From contig NZ_JABBWV010000002.1 of the NCBI RefSeq assembly GCF_012999535.1, forward strand, positions 372,001 through 436,000: 64,000 nt of DNA, in the 5' to 3' direction. Each line of letters begins with the position of its first letter. Position 1 is the stretch's first letter. Shown here piece after piece: positions 52,384 to 60,542 of this stretch. The position numbers and the translations under genes were made by a program. Below the pieces are notes generated by a model. The model was not told the origin of the DNA and did no database searches. It worked only from the letters and a program-made list of their open reading frames with translations. The stretch comes from Microbispora sp. H11081. GTDB lineage: Bacteria > Actinomycetota > Actinomycetes > Streptosporangiales > Streptosporangiaceae.

Positions 52384-54209
52384 GCGGCACCTCCGAAGAC
52401 ACTCGCGCCGCGCTCGGCCGGGCCGACCGCGCGGCGGAAGGAGGCGAACAGCTCGCGGCCGGTGCCGGTCCACTGCTCGTCGGTCAGCGGCGCGCCCTGG
52501 GGCGTACGGCCGGTGAGGTCGGCGAGGACGGTGAGCGTGCCGGCGGCCGAGTCGAGGCGGATCACGTCGCCGTCGCGGACCAGCGCGATCGGCCCGCCGT
52601 CGGCGGCCTCGGGGGACAGGTGGATCGCCGCGGGGACCTTCCCCGAGGCGCCGGACATGCGGCCGTCGGTGACGATGGCCACCTGCTGGCCGCGGTCGAG
52701 CAGTACGGCCAGCGGCGGCGTGAGCTTGTGCAGCTCCGGCATGCCGTTGGCCCGCGGGCCCTGGTAGCGGACGACGGCGACGAAGTCCTGCCCGTCGAGC
52801 TCGCCCCGCTCGAACGCGGCGAGCAGGTCGAGCTGGTCGTCGAACACCTTGGCGGGGGCCTCGATCACCAGGTGCTGGGGCTTGACGGCGGAGACCTTGC
52901 TCACCGCCCGGCCGAGGTTGCCCGACAGCATGTGGATGCCGCCGTCGGGGGAGAAGGGCTCGGCGACCGGCCGCAGGACGCTCGGGTCGGAGCCGGGCTC
53001 GGTCCGCTCCTCCCACACCAGCGCGCCCTCCTTGAGCACGGGAGCGGCGCGGTAGTGGCCGAGGCCGCGTCCCGCGACCGTGAGCACGTCCTCGTGCAGC
53101 AGCCCGGCGTCGAGCAGCTCGCCGATGAACACCGCCATGCCGCCCGCGGCCTGGAAGTGGTTCACGTCGGCCTCGCCGTTGGGGTACATGCGGGTGATCA
53201 GCGGCACGACCTTGGAGAGGACCGCCATGTCGTCCCAGGTCAGCTCGATGCCGGCGGCCGCCGCCATGGCGACCAGGTGCATGGTGTGGTTGGTGGAGCC
53301 TCCGGAGGCGAGCAGCGCGACGACCGCGTTGACGATCGCCTTCTCGTCCACGACCTCGGCGACGGGCGTGTACTCCTCGCCGTGCGGGGTGATCTCGACC
53401 ACCCGCCGCGCCGCCGCCCGGGTCAGCGCGTGACGCAGCTCGGTGTGCGGGTTGACGAACGTCGCCCCGGGCAGGTGGAGGCCCATGACCTCCACCAGGA
53501 GCTGGTTGGAGTTGGCGGTGCCGTAGAACGTGCAGGTTCCGGGGGAGTGGTAGGACGCGGCCTCGGCGTCGAGCATCTCCGCGCGGCCGATCCTGCCCTC
53601 CGCGAAAGACTGCCGCGCCCTGGCCTTGACCTTGTTGGGCAGGCCCGAGGTCATCGGCCCCGCGGGCACGAACATCGCGGGCAGGTGCCCGAAGCGCAGG
53701 GCGCCGATGAGCAACCCCGGAACGATCTTGTCGCAGACCCCGAGCAGCAGGGAGGCGTCGAACATGTCGTGCGACAGCGCGATCGCGGTCGCCATGGCGA
53801 TGACGTCGCGGCTGTAGAGCGACAGCTCCATGCCGGCCCTGCCCTGGGTGACGCCGTCGCACATCGCGGGCACGCCGCCCGCCACCTGCGCCACGCCGCC
53901 CGCCTCGCGGACGGCCCGCTTCAGCTCCGGCGGGTAGGTCTCGTACGGCTGGTGGGCCGACAGCATGTCGTTGTACGACGTCACGATGGCCACGCCGGGC
54001 TTCGCCGTGCCGCGCAGGTCGAGCTTGTCGCCCGCGGGCGCGGCCGCGAAGCCGTGGGCCAGGTTGGCGCAGGCGAGCCGCGCCCGGGCCGGCCCCCGCT
54101 CGCGCAGTTCGGCCCCGGCGCGGCGCGCCCGCTCCAGGTAGGCCTCGCGGCTGTCTCGGCTGCGCGCCACCACGCGCTCGGTGACCTCGGTGATAACGGG
54201 GTTCGTCAC
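52380..54209 (-). CDS. edd: 6-phosphogluconate dehydratase
   Basis: A 609-aa IlvD/Edd-family iron-sulfur dehydratase making KDPG from 6-phosphogluconate. Conserved blocks: [47 protein letters not shown] and [15 protein letters not shown], which contain the cluster-ligand cysteines; [18 protein letters not shown] is near the C terminus. Length fits Edd rather than IlvD. The GTG start has GAGAGG 7 bp upstream. It is the first gene of the operon, with a repeat-bearing region upstream and the divergent ROK repressor. Confidence 0.95.
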   Translation of the reverse strand: MTNPVITEVTERVVARSRDSREAYLERARRAGAELRERGPARARLACANLAHGFAAAPAGDKLDLRGTAKPGVAIVTSYNDMLSAHQPYETYPPELKRAVREAGGVAQVAGGVPAMCDGVTQGRAGMELSLYSRDVIAMATAIALSHDMFDASLLLGVCDKIVPGLLIGALRFGHLPAMFVPAGPMTSGLPNKVKARARQSFAEGRIGRAEMLDAEAASYHSPGTCTFYGTANSNQLLVEVMGLHLPGATFVNPHTELRHALTRAAARRVVEITPHGEEYTPVAEVVDEKAIVNAVVALLASGGSTNHTMHLVAMAAAAGIELTWDDMAVLSKVVPLITRMYPNGEADVNHFQAAGGMAVFIGELLDAGLLHEDVLTVAGRGLGHYRAAPVLKEGALVWEERTEPGSDPSVLRPVAEPFSPDGGIHMLSGNLGRAVSKVSAVKPQHLVIEAPAKVFDDQLDLLAAFERGELDGQDFVAVVRYQGPRANGMPELHKLTPPLAVLLDRGQQVAIVTDGRMSGASGKVPAAIHLSPEAADGGPIALVRDGDVIRLDSAAGTLTVLADLTGRTPQGAPLTDEQWTGTGRELFASFRRAVGPAERGASVFGGAA

Positions 54210-54361
54210 GGAAGGTCCTCTCCTGCCGGTGCCGCCGCGAGGCGGGGTTCAACGTGTCCCGGGCTCGTCGCCGCGGGGACATGTGCCCGGCGACCGGTCC
54301 GGCCCCCGATTCCTTGATCGGGCACCAGGTGTCGATTGGGCACGGAAGGGACAGTATCGGG

Positions 54362-54420
54362 AAGTTCTGCCACTTATCAAGCCGAGTTTTGTAACTCCGA
54401 ATGAATAAGTCATTGAACTT
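54362..54420. promoter_or_regulatory. Paired AAGT-N6-ACTT elements in the edd/ROK divergent promoter
   Basis: Two copies of the same inverted repeat, AAGT-N6-ACTT at 54362-54375 and 54407-54420, lie 45 bp apart in the A/T-richer part of the 223-bp divergent gap. Their repetition suggests the operators of the adjacent ROK repressor. Confidence 0.6.
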
Positions 54421-54432
54421 TGGTGAGTCCCT

Positions 54433-55602
54433 ATGCTTCACTTACGCGTGATGTCACGTTTAGCTACCGTCGGCGAGGTCTTCCAGCTCATCCGGAGCGG
54501 GGAGGCGGTGACGCGTGCCGACATCGGCCGTGTGACGGGCCTGTCCCGGCCGGCGGTCGCGCACCGGGTCGCCGACCTGCTGCGGCGCGGGCTGATCGTG
54601 GAGGACGCGGAGGGGCCGTCCACCGGAGGCCGCCCGCCCGTACGGCTGCGCTTCGCCGCCTCGGGGGGAGTCGTCCCGGTGGCCTCGCTCGGCGCCCGCC
54701 GCACCCAGATCGCGCTGTGCGACCTCGCGGGCGAGGTGCTGAGCCGTACGGACCTGGACATCGACGTCGAGGAGGGGCCGGACGTCGTGCTGCCCCTGCT
54801 CATGGACACCTGGGAGAAGCTGCTCGACGGGCGGGACGACGTCGTCGGCATCGGGCTCGGCGTTCCGGCGACCGTGGAGTTCGCCGCCGGGCGGGTTGAG
54901 AGCGCCCGTGTGATGGCGAGCTGGACCGGCGTGGTGATCCCGCCGGTCATCGCGGAGCGGTTCCACGTGCCGGTGCTCGTGGACAACGACGTGAACGTCA
55001 TCGCGATGGGCGAGCACCGCGTCGTCTACGCCTCCGAACTCGACGACCTGCTGTTCGTGAAGGTCTCCACCCGCATCGGCGCGGGCGTGATCTCCGGGGG
55101 CGGCATCCTGCGCGGCGCCCTCGGCGCCGCCGGGGAGATCGGGCACATCCCGGTGCGGGACGGCGGAGGCGTGCTGTGCCGCTGCGGCAACCTCGACTGC
55201 GTCGACTCGGTCGCCAGCGGCACCGCGATCCTGCGCGGCCTGCGGGCCAAGGGCCGCGACGTGACGTCGCTGGCCGACGTGACCGCACTGGTCCGCGCCG
55301 GCGACGCGGAGACCATGGCCGTGGTGCGGCAGGCGGGCCGCTGGCTAGGCGAGGTCATCTCCGGGGCGGTCAACCTGCTCAACCCCGCGGTCGTGGTCCT
55401 CGGCGGCGATGTCGCCGAGATGTTCCAGCCGCTGGTGTCCGGCGTACGCGAGGTCGTCTACCGGCGATCCACCCAGCTCGCCACCCGCAGCCTGCGCATC
55501 GAGCGCGGCCGCCTCGGGCCGGGCGCGGGCATCACCGGCTGCGCCCTCATGGTCCTCGACCACGTCCTGTCGGCCCAGGCCATCGACGCCGCCGCCCGCT
55601 GA
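54433..55602 (+). CDS. ROK-family transcriptional repressor
   Basis: A 389-aa ROK repressor. N-terminal winged HTH near residues 20-60 (VTRADIGRVTGLSRPAVAHR), ROK sugar-binding half with GIGLGVPATVE, VLVDNDVNVIAMGE, GEIGHIPV and the zinc-type Cys cluster CRCGNLDC. ATG at 54433 has a GGTGAG 5 bp upstream; ATG at 54451 gives a tighter HTH start and is an alternative. It is divergent from edd-glk-eda and probably represses it, perhaps sensing glucose or its phosphate (inference). Confidence 0.88.
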   Translation: MLHLRVMSRLATVGEVFQLIRSGEAVTRADIGRVTGLSRPAVAHRVADLLRRGLIVEDAEGPSTGGRPPVRLRFAASGGVVPVASLGARRTQIALCDLAGEVLSRTDLDIDVEEGPDVVLPLLMDTWEKLLDGRDDVVGIGLGVPATVEFAAGRVESARVMASWTGVVIPPVIAERFHVPVLVDNDVNVIAMGEHRVVYASELDDLLFVKVSTRIGAGVISGGGILRGALGAAGEIGHIPVRDGGGVLCRCGNLDCVDSVASGTAILRGLRAKGRDVTSLADVTALVRAGDAETMAVVRQAGRWLGEVISGAVNLLNPAVVVLGGDVAEMFQPLVSGVREVVYRRSTQLATRSLRIERGRLGPGAGITGCALMVLDHVLSAQAIDAAAR

Positions 55603-55695
55603 CCGCGGCGCCGGGGCGGGGACGGGATGAGGACGGATCTCCCGGCCGATGGCACTAGGCTCTGTGCCGATCTTCCATGCCCCCAGGAGTCCTTC

Positions 55696-56463
55696 GTGCG
55701 TGAACGTGTCCGCCGCCTGATCGAGTCGCGGCGGTTCCAGCAGGCGATCACCGTGGTGATCATCGTCAACGCGGCCACGCTGGGCGTCGAGACCTCCGCG
55801 GAGGCTGTCGCCCGCTACGGCACGGCACTGCACCTCGCCGACCACGTCGCGCTGTACATCTTCGTGGTGGAGCTCCTGGCCAAGATGTACGTCTACCGGT
55901 GGCGGTTCTTCCGCGACTCCTGGAACGTCTTCGACCTGCTGATCGTCGGCATATCGTTCCTCCCCACCGCGGGCGGCCTGTCGGTGCTGCGGGCGCTGCG
56001 CGTCCTGCGGGCGCTGCGGCTGATCTCGGTGGTGCCGTCGCTTCGCCGGGTGGTCTCCGCGCTGCTCACCGCCATCCCCGGGATGACGTCGATCGTCGTC
56101 CTGCTCGGCCTCGTCCTCTACGTCGCCGCCGTCATGGGCACCAAGCTGTACGGCGCGGCCGCGCCGCAGTATTTCGGCGACCTGCCCACGACGCTGTACA
56201 CGCTGTTCCAGGTCATGACGGGAGACGGCTGGTCGGAGATCAACCGCGAGCTGATGGTGTCGCACCCCTCGTCGTGGATCTACTTCGTGGTGTTCGTCCT
56301 CATCTGCACCTTCGTCGTGCTGAACCTCTTCATCGCGGTCGTCGTGAGCGCGATGGAGGAGGAGGCCAGGGCCGACAGTTCGACGCTCGCCGAGCTGACG
56401 GCCCTGCGCGAGGAGATCAGGGGCCTGCGCGAAAGCCTGGGCGAACGGGTGCCCAGCGCGTGA
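55696..56463 (+). CDS. One-domain voltage-gated cation channel (NaChBac-type)
   Basis: A 255-aa 6-TM channel subunit that would tetramerise. S1-S3 run from about residue 15 to 95; S4 has regularly spaced Arg (LRALRVLRALRLI); S5-P-S6 follows, with the filter region FQVMTGDGWSEI and S6 VFVLICTFVVLNLFIAVVVS. The C-terminal segment (EEEARADSSTLAELTALREE) is a coiled coil for assembly. The filter TGDGW differs from the usual bacterial TLESW and looks more like animal calcium-channel repeats, so ion selectivity is uncertain. The GTG at 55696 is chosen for its AGGAG 6 bp upstream; the longer frame is less likely. It is not clearly in an operon. Confidence 0.85.
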   Translation: MRERVRRLIESRRFQQAITVVIIVNAATLGVETSAEAVARYGTALHLADHVALYIFVVELLAKMYVYRWRFFRDSWNVFDLLIVGISFLPTAGGLSVLRALRVLRALRLISVVPSLRRVVSALLTAIPGMTSIVVLLGLVLYVAAVMGTKLYGAAAPQYFGDLPTTLYTLFQVMTGDGWSEINRELMVSHPSSWIYFVVFVLICTFVVLNLFIAVVVSAMEEEARADSSTLAELTALREEIRGLRESLGERVPSA

Positions 56464-56547
56464 CCGGCCTCCCCGTGGCCCACACGGCCCGTGGCCGCGT
56501 ACGGACCCGAGACCGGGCGATCCGCGCCCGCGCGTGAGCCGCGGGGA

Positions 56548-57516
56548 CTACGGGACCAGCACGATCCTGCCGAACACCTCGCCCGCGTCCATCTTCCGGT
56601 GCGCAGCCACGGCGTGCTCCAGCGGCAGCACCTCGTGCACCACCGTCCGCAGCTCCCCTCGGGTCGCGGCGGCGAACTGCGCGGTTCTCACGGCACGCCG
56701 GGCGGGCCCGGCTACGGTGCCGGCGCTGAAGGTGGCGAACGACAACGACTTGCGGAACGACGCCATCAGCGTGGTCCCGAAGTCCGCGGGTGGCTGCCCT
56801 CCGACCACGCCGACGACCACCATGCGGCCGTTCGGGTCGAGCCGTTCGAGGAAGGCGGGCATGCCGGGGCCGGCGACGACGTCGATGGCGACGTCGTAGC
56901 CCGCGGGACCGTCGCCGTCCCCCAGCCGGTCGAGCACGTGGGTCGCGCCGAGCGCGCGCAGGCGCTCCCCGCGCTCGGCGGACGAGGTCGTGACCGCCAC
57001 CGCGCCCGCGCCGCCACGAGCCGCGAGCTGGACCGCCGTGATCCCGATGCTGCCGGCCGCGCCGCGCACCAGCACCGACTCACCGGGGGCGAAACGCGCG
57101 TGGGCGAGCGCGAAGTGGGCCACTACCCCTGAGCTGCCGAGCGTCACCGCGTCGACGGCGGACAGGTCCTCGGGGAGGGGAAGGACCTCCTCGACGGGAG
57201 CGGTCGCCTGTTCGGCGTAGCCGCCGCCCACGCCGGTGAACGCCCACACTCGCCGGCCGATCCACGAGGCGTCGACGCCGTCGCCGACGGCCGTCACGGT
57301 GCCCGCCACCTCGCCGCCGGGGACATGGCCCTCGGCGAAGCCGTAGGCGGCCAGGGCCCCGCGCCGGATCACGACGTCGACGCCGGCGACGCCGATCGCC
57401 TCGGTGGTGATCAACACATGACCCGCGGCGGGCGCCGGGGCGGGGACGTCGATGACTTCCATGCCATCCGGACTGCCGAACGCCTGAATCGCGACTGCCT
57501 TCAATGTCTTCTCCAC
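56548..57516 (-). CDS. Zinc-independent quinone oxidoreductase (MDR family)
   Basis: A 322-aa medium-chain dehydrogenase/reductase of the quinone-oxidoreductase type. The GroES-like N-terminal fold holds GHVPGGEVAGTVTAVGDGV; the Rossmann half has RGAAGSIGITAVQLA (glycine-rich NADPH motif). No zinc-binding Cys/His set is seen. Its GTG start is divergent from the TetR gene with a 64-bp gap, so it is the probable target of that regulator. The substrate is likely a quinone or enone. Confidence 0.9.
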   Translation of the reverse strand: MEKTLKAVAIQAFGSPDGMEVIDVPAPAPAAGHVLITTEAIGVAGVDVVIRRGALAAYGFAEGHVPGGEVAGTVTAVGDGVDASWIGRRVWAFTGVGGGYAEQATAPVEEVLPLPEDLSAVDAVTLGSSGVVAHFALAHARFAPGESVLVRGAAGSIGITAVQLAARGGAGAVAVTTSSAERGERLRALGATHVLDRLGDGDGPAGYDVAIDVVAGPGMPAFLERLDPNGRMVVVGVVGGQPPADFGTTLMASFRKSLSFATFSAGTVAGPARRAVRTAQFAAATRGELRTVVHEVLPLEHAVAAHRKMDAGEVFGRIVLVP

Positions 57517-57580
57517 ACTGTGGGACCGGTCGGGGGGACTGGCCAGGACGCTAAAGGCCGCCGCGGGCCGCCTGGCTAAA

Positions 57581-58177
57581 GTGAGAGCGGTGAGCGACCG
57601 TTTGCCTCACCTGCTGCGCGCCGACGCCCTGGACAACCGGGAGCGCATCCTGGAGGCGGCCCGCGCGCTGTTCGCCGCCGAAGGCCTGAACGCTCCGATG
57701 CGGGAGATCGCCCGGCGGGCCGGAGTCGGCCCCGCCACCCTCTACCGCCGTTTCCCGACCAAGCGGACGCTGGTCGCGGAAGCCTTCGCCGACGAGATGC
57801 GCGCGTGCCACGCCATCGTCGAGGAGGGATGCGCCGACCCCGATCCGTGGCGCGGCTTCTGCCTCGTGATCGAGAGGATCTGCGAGCTGCACGCCCGCAA
57901 CCAGGGCTTCACCGGCGCCTTCATGGCGGCCTTCCCCGGCGCGACGGACGTCGCGGCGAACCGGCGGCACATGCTGGACTCGCTCGCCGAACTCGCCCGC
58001 CGCGCCAAGGACACCGGCCACCTGCGCCCCGACTTCGTCCTGGACGACCTGATCCTCATGCTCACGGCCAACAGGGGCATCCACGCCGCCTCCACCGCCG
58101 CCCGGGTCGTGGCCTCCCGGCGCTTCGCCGCGCTGGTGATCCAGGCGTTTCACGTCCATCGGACGAAGACCGCCTAG
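57581..58177 (+). CDS. TetR-family transcriptional regulator
   Basis: A 198-aa TetR repressor. HTH near residues 22-65: [18 protein letters not shown] and [20 protein letters not shown]. The C-terminal ligand domain is unassigned. The GTG at 57581 (or GTG at 57590) is divergent from the oxidoreductase gene. The 3' end overlaps the convergent kinase gene by 4 bp. It likely represses the oxidoreductase and itself. Confidence 0.9.
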   Translation: MRAVSDRLPHLLRADALDNRERILEAARALFAAEGLNAPMREIARRAGVGPATLYRRFPTKRTLVAEAFADEMRACHAIVEEGCADPDPWRGFCLVIERICELHARNQGFTGAFMAAFPGATDVAANRRHMLDSLAELARRAKDTGHLRPDFVLDDLILMLTANRGIHAASTAARVVASRRFAALVIQAFHVHRTKTA

Positions 58178-58740
58178 GTCCTCGTCAGCAGCCGGTCGAT
58201 CTGGGCGGTGAGCGGCGGGGCGCCGAGGCGGTTGTCGACCTCGTCGTACGGCACGGCGGGCGGCTCGTCCACGCGGATGGCACGCAGGTATTCGGCGAAC
58301 CTGTCCAGCTTCTGCCCGTCCCTGGCGAGTCCCCGGCGGACCAGCCGCTCCCGCAGCGTGGGGCCGTCGGAGCGGATCCAGACCAGGCGCACCTCGGGGC
58401 CGCCCAGCGCGTCCACCCACGCCCGCCAGAGCGCCGCGTCGTGCACCTGGGAGGTGAACGGCCCGCCGAGCATCACCGGGCAGCCGTGGGAGCGGATCTC
58501 CCTGGCCGTCGCCGTCATCCCGGCGTACTCGTGCCGCTTGACATGCTCGTCGTACCACGGCCCTTCGCGTTCGCCCGGCGGCCTGCCGTGCGCGGCGAGC
58601 GTGGCCTCGACGAAGCCGCCGTACATCGTGTCCTTGTCGAGCAGCGCGGGCACGGGGTCGAGCCGGGCCAGCAGCAGGTCGCAGACTGTCGACTTGCCCG
58701 CGCCGGGCGGGCCGGACACCACCCAGACGGGAGCGCTCAT
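58174..58740 (-). CDS. P-loop kinase / AAA-type ATPase, small
   Basis: A 188-aa nucleotide-binding protein: Walker [10 protein letters not shown] near residue 9, a lid-type segment ([13 protein letters not shown]), no HTH and no membrane span. It resembles small gluconate/shikimate-type or zeta-toxin-like kinases, but I cannot name the substrate. The ATG overlaps the stop of the 87-aa protein (ATGA), so it is made together with that protein and the subtilase. The 3' end overlaps the TetR gene on the other strand by 4 bp. Confidence 0.75.
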   Translation of the reverse strand: MSAPVWVVSGPPGAGKSTVCDLLLARLDPVPALLDKDTMYGGFVEATLAAHGRPPGEREGPWYDEHVKRHEYAGMTATAREIRSHGCPVMLGGPFTSQVHDAALWRAWVDALGGPEVRLVWIRSDGPTLRERLVRRGLARDGQKLDRFAEYLRAIRVDEPPAVPYDEVDNRLGAPPLTAQIDRLLTRT

Positions 58741-59000
58741 CTCGGCGGCCCGTACGGCTCGATCGGCGGATCAGAGTAGGGCCCGCCGGCCTTCCCGTCG
58801 TCCGCCCCGCCGCCGTCGTGGCCGCCGACGCGCCGGCCGGCGTCCTCGGTCACCCGCAGGACGTACAGGTTCTTGTCCGGGTCGATCGGCACGAGGCCGT
58901 ACGCGGTGTCGACCTCGTCCTCGCTGAGGTCGAGCCGCCGCATCGCGGCCTCCAGCGTCGCGGGCGCGGGAAGCCGCACGGTGATGAGCACCTCGGCCAC
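58737..59000 (-). CDS. Small protein of the subtilase operon, unknown function
   Basis: An 87-aa protein: an ordered N-terminal half ([19 protein letters not shown], then [20 protein letters not shown]) and a Gly/Asp/Pro-rich tail ([21 protein letters not shown]). The GTG at 59000 is favoured by GGGGAGG about 8 bp upstream; an in-frame extension would overlap the subtilase and is rejected. The compact beta-alpha-beta-looking N half with an acidic helix suggests a protease inhibitor, chaperone or propeptide-like partner of the upstream subtilase (inference only). I do not recognise the family. Confidence 0.6.
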   Translation of the reverse strand: MAEVLITVRLPAPATLEAAMRRLDLSEDEVDTAYGLVPIDPDKNLYVLRVTEDAGRRVGGHDGGGADDGKAGGPYSDPPIEPYGPPR

Positions 59001-59031
59001 CGGCCCCGCCTCCCCTGGTAACGCCGTGCGT

Positions 59032-60393
59032 TCAGGCCGCCTTGGCGGCGCGGCGGCGCAGCGCGGCGATGACGCCGGCGGCGTCCACCACGCCGTACCC
59101 GTAGTCGTGGTCATACCCTACGGCACTGCGATCATCGGCCGTCCGGCGCAGCAGGGTCCTGAGCTGGGCGGGGGACAGCACGGTGGAGGGCCACCGGGAG
59201 CGCACCGCGGCGACCAGCCCGGCCGCGACGGGGCAGGCCGCCGAGGTGCCGGAGTCGGGCTCCCCGTCGCCGAGCGCCCCCGAGCCGGCGAAGTGGGTGT
59301 AGGCGCAGATGTCGGGCTTGCGCGCCGTCAGCCGCCCCGGGCCCTGGGAGGAGTAGCCCACCCGCGTCCCGTTGGTGTCGATCCCGCCGATCGACAGCGC
59401 GCGTGGATGGGAGTTCGCCCCGACGATGGGCCGGTCGGGGTAGGCGCACCTGCCGTCGCGGCACTGCGTCCCGCAGTTGCCGGCGGCGAACAGGATGTCC
59501 GCCCCCGCCTCGGCCAGGCTGCCGACGATCAGGTTGAACGGATGGGCGGGGTTGTCGGAGTAGTTGCCGGGGTGACCGGCGGGGAAGTCCCAGCGCGGGG
59601 AGAACGACCCCCAGCTGTTGGTGACCACCAGCGCCCGCGACTCGGCGGGCTGGGCGTCGAGGACGTCGCGCAGGTGGGCGTACGCCGCGATCGCGTCGGA
59701 CAGCAGGCCGTCGAGCGTCGAGCCGCCCTGCCGCCGGGACAGCAGCACGGGCACGTCCAGGAGCGACGCCTTGGGCGCGGCGATGAGCGAGTCGAAGGCG
59801 CACATCGTGCCGTGGTCGACCGGGAAGTCCCCGGGGGTTCCGGAGACGCTCTTGGGGCTCCAGCTTCGCTCGTGGTCGATCGTCACGTCGTGGCCGCGCG
59901 CGGCCTTGAGGTACGCCGCGTTGACGCCCGTGTCGATGACGGCCAGGGGGACGCCGGAGCCGTCCAGCCCCTCGGCCGACAGGTCGGCCACACGCAGCAG
60001 CCGTTCGACGTCGCGCCAGTCGCCGACGGCCGGATCGCCCGCGCAGGTGAGCGTCGTCTCGATGGCCGGGTCCGCGTACACCGCGACCACGTCGCGGCGG
60101 GTCGCCGGCAGGAGGGAGACCCTGCTGGTGACCTCGTCGTCGGCGATCTCGCCGCGGACCACGACCGACGCGTCCTGCGGCGCCATGGAGAAGACCAGCG
60201 GCTGGTTGAGCGACAGCGGGTCCCCGCCCGGGGACGCGGGCATCGGGCGGGGCACGGCCACGGGGGCGTAGGAGCGGTCGAGGACGACCCCGGGCAGGCC
60301 GTCGGCGACGTCCGACGCCGTCGAGGAGACCGACGGGTCGGCGACCGCGGCGACCAGGTCGGGGGACGGACGCAACTGGATGAGTACGCGCAC
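59032..60393 (-). CDS. Subtilisin-like S8 serine peptidase, apparently not secreted
   Basis: A 453-aa S8 peptidase. Catalytic residues in order: Asp in LAVIDTGVN (about residue 150), His in PVDHGTMCAF, oxyanion Asn in LFAAGNCGTQC, Ser in DSGTSAACPVAAG (about residue 385). The first 140 residues (from RVLIQLRPSPDLVAAV) form a non-catalytic N-terminal region without a signal peptide, so the enzyme looks intracellular. Six or more Cys in the catalytic domain may make disulfides or bind metal. It is followed by the small protein and the P-loop kinase on the same strand. The target is unknown. Confidence 0.85.
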   Translation of the reverse strand: MRVLIQLRPSPDLVAAVADPSVSSTASDVADGLPGVVLDRSYAPVAVPRPMPASPGGDPLSLNQPLVFSMAPQDASVVVRGEIADDEVTSRVSLLPATRRDVVAVYADPAIETTLTCAGDPAVGDWRDVERLLRVADLSAEGLDGSGVPLAVIDTGVNAAYLKAARGHDVTIDHERSWSPKSVSGTPGDFPVDHGTMCAFDSLIAAPKASLLDVPVLLSRRQGGSTLDGLLSDAIAAYAHLRDVLDAQPAESRALVVTNSWGSFSPRWDFPAGHPGNYSDNPAHPFNLIVGSLAEAGADILFAAGNCGTQCRDGRCAYPDRPIVGANSHPRALSIGGIDTNGTRVGYSSQGPGRLTARKPDICAYTHFAGSGALGDGEPDSGTSAACPVAAGLVAAVRSRWPSTVLSPAQLRTLLRRTADDRSAVGYDHDYGYGVVDAAGVIAALRRRAAKAA

Positions 60394-60505
60394 GACGAGT
60401 CCACTCCGTTACTCGGCGAATTGTGACGGCGTTGTCACGCTACGCGACCACCTTGCTGCATCAGAGAGGCCGCGTCCACGCCTTCGCGGAAAACCGTCCC
60501 GTGGC

Positions 60506-60541
60506 GTCGCTCAGGTGCCGTGGGTCGCTCAGGTGCCGTGG
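60506..60541. repeat. 18-bp tandem duplication just after the LCP stop
   Basis: GTCGCTCAGGTGCCGTGG occurs twice in direct succession (60506-60523 and 60524-60541), ending next to the LCP stop codon at 60543-60545. Probably replication slippage. Confidence 0.85.
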
Positions 60542-60542
60542 G

